Assembly (NCBI GenBank): GCA_012799315.1 | Contig: JAAZLM010000023.1 | Coordinates: forward strand, 1-6,515 | DNA: 6,515 nt | DNA from: Clostridiales bacterium | GTDB lineage: Bacteria > Bacillota > Clostridia > Oscillospirales > Ruminococcaceae | Direction: 5' to 3' | Shown: positions 1-5,679 of the stretch, one piece after another | Layout of the letters: every line of letters begins with the position of its first letter | Position numbering within the stretch: position 1 is the stretch's first letter | Notes under the pieces: model-generated | Told to the model about the DNA's origin: nothing | Seen by the model: the letters and a program-made list of their open reading frames with translations, nothing else | The model's database searches: none | Program-made: the position numbers and the translations under genes

Positions 1-89
1 ACTATATCAATTGGAGTGGTACCACGGAAGATTATATGCTTTCGTCTCCATGGCATGAATGTCATGGGGGCGGGGCTTTTTTTATTTTA
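1..89 (+). promoter_or_regulatory. T-box riboswitch, 3' part (antiterminator and terminator)
   Basis: This is the 3' end of a T-box leader, an RNA that senses the charging of a tRNA. The antiterminator is seen directly: GGAG (13-16), the bulge TGGTACC (17-23), ACGGAAG (24-30), an 8-nt loop, then CTTTCGT (39-45) and CTCC (46-49). Both helices pair fully, with one G-U pair. In this family the bulge pairs with the NCCA end of uncharged tRNA; T20 implies a tRNA with discriminator base A, which does not identify the amino acid. The stem I specifier loop lies upstream of the window, so the cognate amino acid is unknown. The next gene in the same direction is the acyl-CoA synthetase at 137, its likely target. 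Confidence 0.88.
43..83 (+). terminator. T-box-controlled intrinsic terminator
   Basis: A 13-bp stem pairs 43-55 with 60-72 around a TGAA loop, then GGGC and seven T (77-83). Its 5' arm reuses bases 43-49, which are the 3' strand of the antiterminator. The two folds are therefore mutually exclusive, as expected for transcriptional attenuation by a T-box. Confidence 0.85.
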
Positions 90-96
90 GAGAGAA

Positions 97-136
97 CTCC
101 CACCAATGACATCGATTAAAAATGGGAGGTTTTTTT
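97..136 (+). promoter_or_regulatory. Hairpin overlapping the ribosome binding site
   Basis: CTCCCA (97-102) can pair with TGGGAG (123-128), hiding most of the Shine-Dalgarno GGGAGG (124-129) of the synthetase gene. The 3' arm is followed by GT7 just before the ATG at 137, so the structure also resembles a weak terminator. The loop is long (20 nt) and the stem only 6 bp, plus two A-T pairs beyond a one-base bulge. A regulatory role is inferred, not shown. Confidence 0.4.
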
Positions 137-1801
137 ATGGGGAAGTTAATTGAGATTACAGTCGGGGATATGTTAGAAAAAACAGCAAAAGAATATCCCG
201 ATGCCCAAGCATTCAAGTATATCGATCGTGACTATTACCGCAGCTGGAGTGATTTTAATACGGAAGTCGATATAGTAGCAAAGGGCTTTATCGCTATCGG
301 AGTTAAGAAGGGTGATCACGTTGCAATGTGGGCGACCAATATCCCTGAATGGATATTGACGTTATTCGCTTGTGCGAAAATCGGGGCGATTCTTGTCACG
401 GTCAATACAAATTACAAGGCATTCGAACTTGAATATCTCTTGCGTCAATCGGATACAAAAGTCCTTGTAATGTCGAGGGGAACAAAGCATAGTGATTATG
501 TTAAGATAATAAATGATCTATGCCCATCACTTAAGGATTCACAGCCGAATAACCTTAGTTTTGAATCCCTACCATTCCTAAAATCCATTATCCTAGCCGA
601 TGATGAGCCTCAGGCGGGAATGATGTCATTCAATGAGCTATTCGATAGAGCTAATGAAATTAGTGATGCTAAGTTATCGAGGATCAAGGCTGAACAAGAT
701 TGTCACGATGTTATCAATATGCAGTATACATCGGGCACGACGGGCTTCCCCAAAGGGGTAATGCTAACACATTATAATATTATAAACAACGGAAAAAGCA
801 TTGGAGAATGCATGAAATTCACCAATGAAGATAAGCTATGCATCCCTGTCCCATTCTTCCATTGCTTTGGTCTAGTACTTGGAATAATGGCAAGTTTAAC
901 TCATGGTACGGCAATGGTGCCGCTTGATTCCTACCGCCCGATCGATTTTCTCAGGGCGATTGATGAGGAAGAATGCACCGCTATACACGGTGTGCCGACA
1001 ATGTTCATTGCGGCACTTGAACATAAGGAATTCGATAAATTCAAATTCCCGAAATTGCGTACGGGAATTATGGCCGGTTCACCATGCCCAATAAAAGTAA
1101 TGCAGCTAGTTGTCGATAAAATGGGTGCTAAGGAGATCACAATTACATACGGGCAGACTGAAGCATCGCCAGCGACGACTATGACAACAATTGACGATAG
1201 TCTTGAAGTGCGTGTCAGCACTGTTGGGAAGGCTATGCCCCATGTTGAAACGAAGATAATCGATCCCGAAACCGGCGAAACCCTAGGCCCTAATCAGCAG
1301 GGCGAATTCTGCGCACGTGGATATAATATCATGAAGGGATATTATAAAATGGAAGATGCCACCGCAGAGGCAATTGACGAAGATGGATGGCTACATTCCG
1401 GCGATTTAGCTATGGTAGACGAAAAAGGCTATTATAAAATCACCGGTAGAATCAAAGATATGATAATACGTGGTGGTGAGAATATCTACCCCAAAGAGCT
1501 TGAGGAATTCATATATACTATACATGAAGTGCAGGATGTTCAGGTAATCGGCGTTCCAAGCGAGCAATACGGTGAAGAGATTATGGCATGTATCATAGTC
1601 AGGCAGGATATGTCGATAACAGCCGATGAGATTAAGAGGATTGTCGGCGAAAACATGGCAAGGCATAAGGTACCAAGCTATGTTGAGTTCATGGATGAAT
1701 TCCCCATGACGGCAAGCGGAAAAATCCAGAAGTATAAGCTCCGTTCATGGGCAATTGATAAGCTCAATCTTAAAAAAGCAGCGGAAATAGAAACAGCATA
1801 A
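137..1801 (+). CDS. Acyl-CoA synthetase (AMP-forming), FACL-like / ACSF2-YngI type
   Basis: This enzyme activates a carboxylic (probably fatty or branched-chain) acid with ATP and CoA to acyl-CoA, AMP and PPi, in the cytoplasm. The 554 residues are full length for the ANL superfamily. Visible core motifs are the P-loop YTSGTTGFPKG (197-207), the adenine-binding YGQTE (338-342), the hinge segment GRIKDMIIRGGENIYPKE, and the catalytic lysine in SGKIQKYK (Lys529). Stretches such as IPVPFFHCFG and HGVPTMFIAALEH match the medium-chain FACL_like_2/ACSF2 subgroup as I remember it; the exact substrate cannot be read. An in-frame ATG exists at 122, but GGGAGG (124-129) lies inside that extension, 7 nt before the ATG at 137, so 137 is chosen. 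The gene sits behind a T-box leader, suggesting control by an uncharged tRNA and perhaps a role in amino-acid-derived acid metabolism (inference). It ends at a shared terminator facing the CoA-disulfide reductase gene. Confidence 0.9.
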   Translation: MGKLIEITVGDMLEKTAKEYPDAQAFKYIDRDYYRSWSDFNTEVDIVAKGFIAIGVKKGDHVAMWATNIPEWILTLFACAKIGAILVTVNTNYKAFELEYLLRQSDTKVLVMSRGTKHSDYVKIINDLCPSLKDSQPNNLSFESLPFLKSIILADDEPQAGMMSFNELFDRANEISDAKLSRIKAEQDCHDVINMQYTSGTTGFPKGVMLTHYNIINNGKSIGECMKFTNEDKLCIPVPFFHCFGLVLGIMASLTHGTAMVPLDSYRPIDFLRAIDEEECTAIHGVPTMFIAALEHKEFDKFKFPKLRTGIMAGSPCPIKVMQLVVDKMGAKEITITYGQTEASPATTMTTIDDSLEVRVSTVGKAMPHVETKIIDPETGETLGPNQQGEFCARGYNIMKGYYKMEDATAEAIDEDGWLHSGDLAMVDEKGYYKITGRIKDMIIRGGENIYPKELEEFIYTIHEVQDVQVIGVPSEQYGEEIMACIIVRQDMSITADEIKRIVGENMARHKVPSYVEFMDEFPMTASGKIQKYKLRSWAIDKLNLKKAAEIETA

Positions 1802-1803
1802 AT

Positions 1804-1835
1804 AAAACGGTGAGTGAATTATCACTCACCGTTTT
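1804..1835. terminator. Bidirectional intrinsic terminator between convergent genes
   Basis: A perfect 14-bp stem (1804-1817 with 1822-1835) closes on an ATTA loop. The arms begin with AAAA and end with TTTT, so each strand has a U-rich tail. The stops of the synthetase (1801) and the oppositely oriented reductase (1842) flank it closely, so it can end both transcripts. Confidence 0.93.
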
Positions 1836-1841
1836 TGATGT

Positions 1842-3503
1842 TTAATCGTTGTCCTTACCTTTATAAATTTCGCCGCATTTCTTATAATGTGCGTGCCCGC
1901 CCGATAGATTATATACTTCCTTAAATCCTTTATTAATCATGATATTCTGTGCGGCATTCCCTGTTGTGCCATTATTGCAATATGTGATTGCCACCGTGTC
2001 TTTATCCATTGCATCTATCTCATCACGCAATCTATCGTGGGGGATATTCTTTGCATTTTCAATATGGGCCGTTTGATATTGCTCATCAACTCTTGTATCA
2101 ATTAAATTATATTCCTTGCCCGATTCCATCAGATCGGTGAGTTGATCCGCCGTCATATTCGGTCTTTCCTTAGAAATAACATTGTCAAGTATCATGCCAG
2201 TATATATTACGGGATCCTTCGTTGTTGAGAATGGCGGCGAATATGCTAGGTCAAGATGCAGTAAATCCTCCGCCACTGCTCCAAATGTAATAGCCGTTGC
2301 AAAAACATCGATCCTTTTATCGACGCCTTCCTTACCGACTATTTGCACACCGAGTAGCTTGCCATCCGTCTTATTTGCAATTGCCTTAATCACCATCTTC
2401 TCCCCGCCCATTGAAGTCGGCTTATTCGGCTTAATATTGTGGATCGCTACAATGTCAAAGCCCTCTTCCCTTGCACGACTTTCAGAAAGGCCGGTCTGGG
2501 CGATGCTCAAATCAAACAATCTGAAAATACCCGTACCAAGCACTCCCCTGAATTGCAAGTCACCGCCCGTGATGCTATCACCGCAAATGCGCCCAGTCTT
2601 ATTCGCAGTTGATCCTAGAGGATGGTATGACGGTTTGCCCGTAACAAGATTGAAATGTTCGGTACAATCCCCGCATGAATAGACATCTTCTATATTTGTG
2701 CGCATACGTGAATCAACCTTAATTGCATTTGCTACACCGAGTTCTACACCGGCCGATTTCGCAAGCTCCGTGTTCGGGCGAACTCCTGTTGCCATAATTA
2801 CCATATCCGACGGTAATTTACTGCCATCTTTTAGAATCACATCTTGATCGCTAATTGCAACAACAGTTTGCCCCGTCAGGACTTTTACGCCATTTCCCAC
2901 CAAGTGATCCTCTACATAGGTAGCAATATCATCGTCAAGTCCGGGAGTGACATGGGGCAGAATTTCTACTACCGTCACCTGCATTCCTAATTTCTTTAGG
3001 CTTTCGCTTATTTCTAGCCCTACATAACCTGATCCGATTACTGTTGCAGTTTTAGGTGAATTTTTCTCATAAAAATCGATAATTCGATTCATATCGGCAA
3101 CACTGCGCAGTGTAAAGGCATGGGGCTTGTCAGATCCTTCGATCGGGGGTACGAATGCCCTTGCGCCCGTAGCAATGATGAGTTTATCATATTTATCGGT
3201 GAATACACGATTCGATGATAAATCCTTGACTTCGATAGATTTCGCATCAGTATTAATTGACAGCACTTCATGTCCGGTATGAATATCAACATTGTATTTA
3301 CGTTTGAAGAACGCCGCATCTCGTGGCACAATATCACTATAACTCTCAATTTCGCCGCTGATAAAATACGGCATACCGCATCCCGAATAGGAAATGTCGC
3401 CATCCCTCTCATAGATGATAATTTCTGCTTCTTCGTTATTCCGCCTTGCCTTTGCAGCTGCCGATGTACCTGCAGCGACAGCACCAATTATGACTATTCG
3501 CAT
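1842..3503 (-). CDS. CoA-disulfide reductase with C-terminal rhodanese domain (CoADR-RHD)
   Basis: This is a pyridine nucleotide-disulfide oxidoreductase fused to a rhodanese domain. Characterised relatives reduce CoA disulfide, CoA persulfide or polysulfide with NAD(P)H. With the chosen start it has 553 residues, the usual fusion length. Visible are the N-terminal FAD motif IGAVAAGTSAAAKARR, the single redox cysteine in YSGCGMPY (Cys42, the position expected for CoADR), the NAD(P)H-binding GSGYVG (157-162), the second FAD motif SCGDC (Asp279), and the dimerisation-domain segment DLAYSPPFS with its conserved Tyr. The C-terminal rhodanese has an intact active loop CNNGTTG (Cys509). AAGGAGG (3510-3516) directly abuts an ATG at 3509 but is 6 nt from the ATG at 3503, so 3503 is preferred. 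The gene is convergent with the acyl-CoA synthetase and divergent from the DUF6530 gene. Roles in thiol balance or sulfur reduction are both possible. Confidence 0.92.
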   Translation of the reverse strand: MRIVIIGAVAAGTSAAAKARRNNEEAEIIIYERDGDISYSGCGMPYFISGEIESYSDIVPRDAAFFKRKYNVDIHTGHEVLSINTDAKSIEVKDLSSNRVFTDKYDKLIIATGARAFVPPIEGSDKPHAFTLRSVADMNRIIDFYEKNSPKTATVIGSGYVGLEISESLKKLGMQVTVVEILPHVTPGLDDDIATYVEDHLVGNGVKVLTGQTVVAISDQDVILKDGSKLPSDMVIMATGVRPNTELAKSAGVELGVANAIKVDSRMRTNIEDVYSCGDCTEHFNLVTGKPSYHPLGSTANKTGRICGDSITGGDLQFRGVLGTGIFRLFDLSIAQTGLSESRAREEGFDIVAIHNIKPNKPTSMGGEKMVIKAIANKTDGKLLGVQIVGKEGVDKRIDVFATAITFGAVAEDLLHLDLAYSPPFSTTKDPVIYTGMILDNVISKERPNMTADQLTDLMESGKEYNLIDTRVDEQYQTAHIENAKNIPHDRLRDEIDAMDKDTVAITYCNNGTTGNAAQNIMINKGFKEVYNLSGGHAHYKKCGEIYKGKDND

Positions 3504-3509
3504 TTTCAT

Positions 3510-3516
3510 CCTCCTT
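3510..3516 (-). promoter_or_regulatory. Shine-Dalgarno deciding the reductase start
   Basis: AAGGAGG on the minus strand is a near-perfect ribosome binding site. It touches the first ATG (3509) with no spacer and is 6 nt from the second ATG (3503), which makes the second the likely initiator. Confidence 0.75.
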
Positions 3517-3531
3517 ATTCAACATAGGCTT

Positions 3532-3562
3532 ATATTACTAACCGTATAATATGAAGTGTCAA
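3532..3562 (-). promoter_or_regulatory. Possible promoter of the CoA-disulfide reductase gene
   Basis: The minus strand carries a perfect TTGACA at 3557-3562. The -10 is unclear: AGTAAT lies at 17-nt spacing and TAATAT at 19-nt spacing. A perfect minus-strand TATAAT further upstream (near 3615) has only a poor -35. The assignment is tentative. Confidence 0.35.
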
Positions 3563-3652
3563 TAACATTCCGTATATCCAGTCTAGCAAATTTAAGACTT
3601 GAATTATCATATTATAATACTATTATGAATGAAAATTCAGTAATTATATCAC

Positions 3653-3708
3653 TGTATTGAGCGAACCCCCGATCTGGCAAATTGCAGTGACTGGCTCGCT
3701 CCAATACA
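3653..3708. repeat. Long imperfect stem-loop (inverted repeat)
   Basis: TGTATTGAGCGA (3653-3664) has its inverse TCGCTCCAATACA at 3696-3708, differing by one extra base. As minus-strand RNA the pairing extends inward through a G-U pair to about 15-16 bp around a loop of about 25 nt. No U-run follows on either strand, so it is not an ordinary terminator. It may be a leader structure for the reductase transcript or a small palindromic repeat. Confidence 0.6.
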
Positions 3709-3744
3709 AATAGTAATAACAATCCGGTGTAATACAAATAGTAA
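3703..3744. repeat. 14-bp direct repeat AATACAAATAGTAA
   Basis: Identical copies of AATACAAATAGTAA lie at 3703-3716 and 3731-3744, a 28-bp period. The first overlaps the right arm of the preceding stem-loop. The spacing is near a multiple of the helical turn, so paired protein binding is possible, but nothing in the sequence proves it. Confidence 0.55.
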
Positions 3745-3785
3745 ATAAAATATTCATTCCTATACCTATATTTTACTATCGCCAT

Positions 3786-3867
3786 TGAATTAAGTCAAAT
3801 TCGCAGTAAAAGAGCCTTCCGTCTTAATTCAACTGAATTAAGTCAAATTTACAGTAAAAGAGCCTTC
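3786..3867. repeat. Two 34-bp tandem repeat units upstream of the DUF6530 promoter
   Basis: Units at 3786-3819 and 3834-3867 are identical at 32 of 34 positions; the two differences are adjacent, at 3802-3803 versus 3850-3851. The period is 48 bp. TTGAATTAAG (3785-3794) is also inverted as CTTAATTCAA (3823-3832), so the AT-rich heads form overlapping palindromes. AGCCTT at the end of unit 2 (3861-3866) is inverted as AAGGCT (3885-3890), ending at the first base of the -35 box. The position suggests an operator array or a small duplication; which of these cannot be told. Confidence 0.7.
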
Positions 3868-3889
3868 AATTTGAATTTGCAAAAAAGGC

Positions 3890-3918
3890 TTGACTTTTAA
3901 CTTTTGTAGTTGTAGAAT
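3890..3918 (+). promoter_or_regulatory. Strong sigma-A-type promoter of the DUF6530 gene
   Basis: TTGACT (3890-3895) and TAGAAT (3913-3918) are separated by exactly 17 bp, each one mismatch from consensus. Transcription would start near 3925, giving an untranslated leader of about 37 nt before the ATG at 3962. Repeats lie immediately upstream. Confidence 0.78.
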
Positions 3919-3922
3919 AAGA

Positions 3923-3945
3923 TTAGTAATTTAGTAGTTTAGTAA
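3923..3945 (+). repeat. Three TTAGTAR units at 8-nt period in the leader
   Basis: TTAGTAA (3923-3929), TTAGTAG (3931-3937) and TTAGTAA (3939-3945) repeat every 8 nt between the -10 box and the ribosome binding site GAGGTGG (3951-3957). They fall in the predicted first transcribed bases. They may be chance in AT-rich DNA or a regulatory tract. Confidence 0.4.
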
Positions 3946-3961
3946 GTTTAGAGGTGGTAAT

Positions 3962-4459
3962 ATGAAAATACCTACAACATTAAAGCATAAGCCCGTTATT
4001 GTGACGGAGAATTATGAAGACATCGATGGGAGAAGTGCCTATAATTCCGATGCAAAGGGGCTTTCTCTCGGGCTTGCACAATGGAATGATCGGGGCAGGG
4101 TCGACATTTCGGCAAAAGTATGGCGGCATACAGGTGGGAAATGGTCAAGACAGTCCGAAGAATTGCCCATCCATAGGGTGATAGATTTAGCAATTTTGAT
4201 CTGTAAGGCTAAAGAGCATTTCAAAGATGCATACCGTTATGAAAAGTTATATGATGAAAATTCACCGTGCATCGATAGGGTCGGTTTGCAGGGCGATGCC
4301 ATGACAGTATCGGTCTGCACTGATAATCCCCTAATTGATGAGGATATTCAGCTTTTTGCCGATGCATTAGCAAGTGATGATGAACTCCTCTCCGAGCGTC
4401 TGCATCTTCTTGCAAATCTTCTGACCGATATGGGTTATGGATATAACAAAAGGACATAG
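3962..4459 (+). CDS. DUF6530-type protein of unknown function
   Basis: The product is a 165-residue soluble protein with no signal peptide or membrane segment. From memory it matches the uncharacterised DUF6530 family over its whole length (opening MKIPTTLKHKPVIV, then the stretches GLSLGLAQWNDRG, DISAKVWR and DRVGLQGDAMTV); this has not been searched. Conserved Trp, Asp and Arg positions suggest a compact alpha/beta fold, and the C-terminal third is acidic and probably helical (DEDIQLFADALASDDELLSE). No catalytic motif is recognised, and I assign no function. The start is supported by GAGGTGG (3951-3957) and by the strong promoter at 3890-3918. It is a single-gene unit, closed by the terminator at 4471-4503, and is transcribed away from the CoA-disulfide reductase. 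The tandem repeats upstream make it the most elaborately controlled gene in the window by appearance. Confidence 0.85.
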   Translation: MKIPTTLKHKPVIVTENYEDIDGRSAYNSDAKGLSLGLAQWNDRGRVDISAKVWRHTGGKWSRQSEELPIHRVIDLAILICKAKEHFKDAYRYEKLYDENSPCIDRVGLQGDAMTVSVCTDNPLIDEDIQLFADALASDDELLSERLHLLANLLTDMGYGYNKRT

Positions 4460-4470
4460 TTGTAAAGATG

Positions 4471-4503
4471 AAAAGCCGCTATCTATTATGGATAGCGGCT
4501 TTT
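4471..4503. terminator. Bidirectional intrinsic terminator
   Basis: A perfect 13-bp stem (4471-4483 with 4491-4503), GC-rich at its centre, closes on a 7-nt loop. AAAA and TTTT flanks make it usable from both sides. It lies 11 nt after the DUF6530 stop and about 80 nt beyond the stop of the opposing acetyltransferase gene. Bases 4504-4581 show no other convincing element. Confidence 0.9.
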
Positions 4504-4581
4504 CTATGTAAGTTTTCATGGCTTAACCGATATACTTATCGTATTAACCCACGTTATAATACATTAGGTATATATTATGCC

Positions 4582-5367
4582 CTATTTATAGAATTCATCC
4601 GGTATGGGTAAATCGTCAACACATAGATCTTTATCGGATTTATTCATGATATTCTTGAATACTTTGGCGCATATCCTAGCATTGCAAATTTGCACTTTTG
4701 CATTGCCGAACTCCCCTATCTCGACCGCATTATGATATGCAAATGCATCATCAAATTTCGTGAAGAACTGCGATACATCATTTGTGTGCGGATTATAATG
4801 CCGGCGCATTGGTCGCTCAACAATCCTGCCATCATATAATCTTACTTGATACGGTATGAGCTCATCCGTCAATCTTTCGGGCATATCAATAATCTCATCA
4901 ACTGCATGGAGGAAGGTATTTCTATCTTGACCGACGCCGATTAATAGGATTTTAGCATTCTCATCGTACAACTTCCCCCAACAGCCTTGCGGATGTGTCG
5001 GCGTTTCGAATTCAAGATCCCTAGCTATATAGGACTTCGCCCGTCTGCCGAATGCGGCGACCGAATGTGTGGGATTCAGCGAACGAATCCCTCGTGGGTG
5101 GAATGCGGCGATCGTCGGTACAATCCCGATACATGGTTTAGTTTTATTGACGTCGAACAAGGGGGATTCCTTATTTACATTCTCCCATGTATGTGTTGGA
5201 ACGATGAATAGCCCGTCAATTAAATATTCGATAAAAACATCTAATAAGGTGTCGGCGCCACCATCAACATCGCCGATAGCTTTCATTGATGTGTGAATCG
5301 CTACTGTGTCAGTCGGCTCAATGCCCATTTTAATCAGTTGATCGGTTAAATATTCTTTTGTATACAT
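4582..5367 (-). CDS. AAC(3)/YokD-family N-acetyltransferase
   Basis: This belongs to the antibiotic N-acetyltransferase family (aminoglycoside 3-N-acetyltransferase fold, acetyl-CoA dependent, cytoplasmic). The chosen 261 residues suit the family. Visible signatures are HTSMKAIG (25-32) followed by Gly36-Gly37, which fits the CoA-binding segment; NPTHSVAAFG (98-107); HPQGCWGKLYD (125-135); and ILLIGVG followed by NTFLHAVDE, with His154 and Glu158 at the place where family members carry active-site residues. Many chromosomal members are not proven resistance enzymes, so the true amine substrate is unknown. A longer start at 5391 is possible, but AGGTGA (5375-5380) sits 7 nt before the ATG at 5367, and relatives begin near this point. 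The gene is monocistronic and converges on the DUF6530 gene. Confidence 0.87.
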   Translation of the reverse strand: MYTKEYLTDQLIKMGIEPTDTVAIHTSMKAIGDVDGGADTLLDVFIEYLIDGLFIVPTHTWENVNKESPLFDVNKTKPCIGIVPTIAAFHPRGIRSLNPTHSVAAFGRRAKSYIARDLEFETPTHPQGCWGKLYDENAKILLIGVGQDRNTFLHAVDEIIDMPERLTDELIPYQVRLYDGRIVERPMRRHYNPHTNDVSQFFTKFDDAFAYHNAVEIGEFGNAKVQICNARICAKVFKNIMNKSDKDLCVDDLPIPDEFYK

Positions 5368-5374
5368 TATTATA

Positions 5375-5380
5375 TCACCT
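5375..5380 (-). promoter_or_regulatory. Ribosome binding site deciding the acetyltransferase start
   Basis: AGGTGA on the minus strand lies 7 nt before the ATG at 5367. The alternative ATG at 5391 has only a GGGGA-like match upstream. Confidence 0.6.
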
Positions 5381-5562
5381 ACTAAATTCATAATGTCCCC
5401 ACTATCCCAAGTGCCGGAGTTTCAACGAATGCACCTATGATGCCATTTCATAATAGAATGTTCCAATCGGGTATAATAAGAAATTGGATACAGATTCAAG
5501 CTAGAAATATTGTGACGATTCTGCTATAAAATATAGCCCTTCACAGACGTAATTGCACCATA

Positions 5563-5616
5563 TGCTTGACAACGGGTTAATTATACGATACATATAAAAT
5601 CAACCTTTGTCAAGCA
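5563..5616. promoter_or_regulatory. Palindrome with TTGACA in both arms (possible operator or face-to-face promoters)
   Basis: TGCTTGACAA (5563-5572) is exactly inverted as TTGTCAAGCA (5607-5616), with a further GGTT/AACC match inside. Each arm holds a consensus -35 TTGACA pointing inward. On the minus strand, TATCGT lies 17 nt after the TTGACA and TATAAT at 22 nt. On the plus strand, TACATA lies at 17 nt. The minus-strand promoter would give the acetyltransferase a leader of about 200 nt. The rest of 5392-5679 contains a small 6-bp hairpin (5523-5537) and no gene that I can support. Confidence 0.45.
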
Positions 5617-5679
5617 ATGCATTGTGGATATAATCCCTGTAAAAAGAGCGATATTTGTATAATCTGTGCAATGTCTTTG

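Noticed and set aside
122..124. Upstream ATG as the synthetase start
   Set aside because: The extension MGGFF is the translated Shine-Dalgarno and T-tract. The ATG at 137 has correct spacing and begins the family-like sequence.
931..1221. Minus-strand open frame opposite the acyl-CoA synthetase
   Set aside because: It is antisense to conserved AMP-binding motifs, with no ribosome binding site or family resemblance.
2182..2682. Long plus-strand open frame of 166 codons inside the CoA-disulfide reductase gene
   Set aside because: It is wholly antisense to a gene with intact, ordered motifs, has no recognisable domain, and reads as a reverse-complement shadow.
3653..3708. tRNA-like gene or relic (GGTTCG-like string on the minus strand)
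   Set aside because: The outer stem is too long, and no D-arm or anticodon arm, and no 7-bp acceptor stem with CCA spacing, can be built.
3703..3744. Insertion-sequence end repeats
   Set aside because: No transposase frame or target-site duplication is present in the intergenic region.
3786..3867. Short CRISPR array
   Set aside because: There are only two units with a 14-bp gap, no cas genes, and the units abut a promoter; an operator or duplication is more likely.
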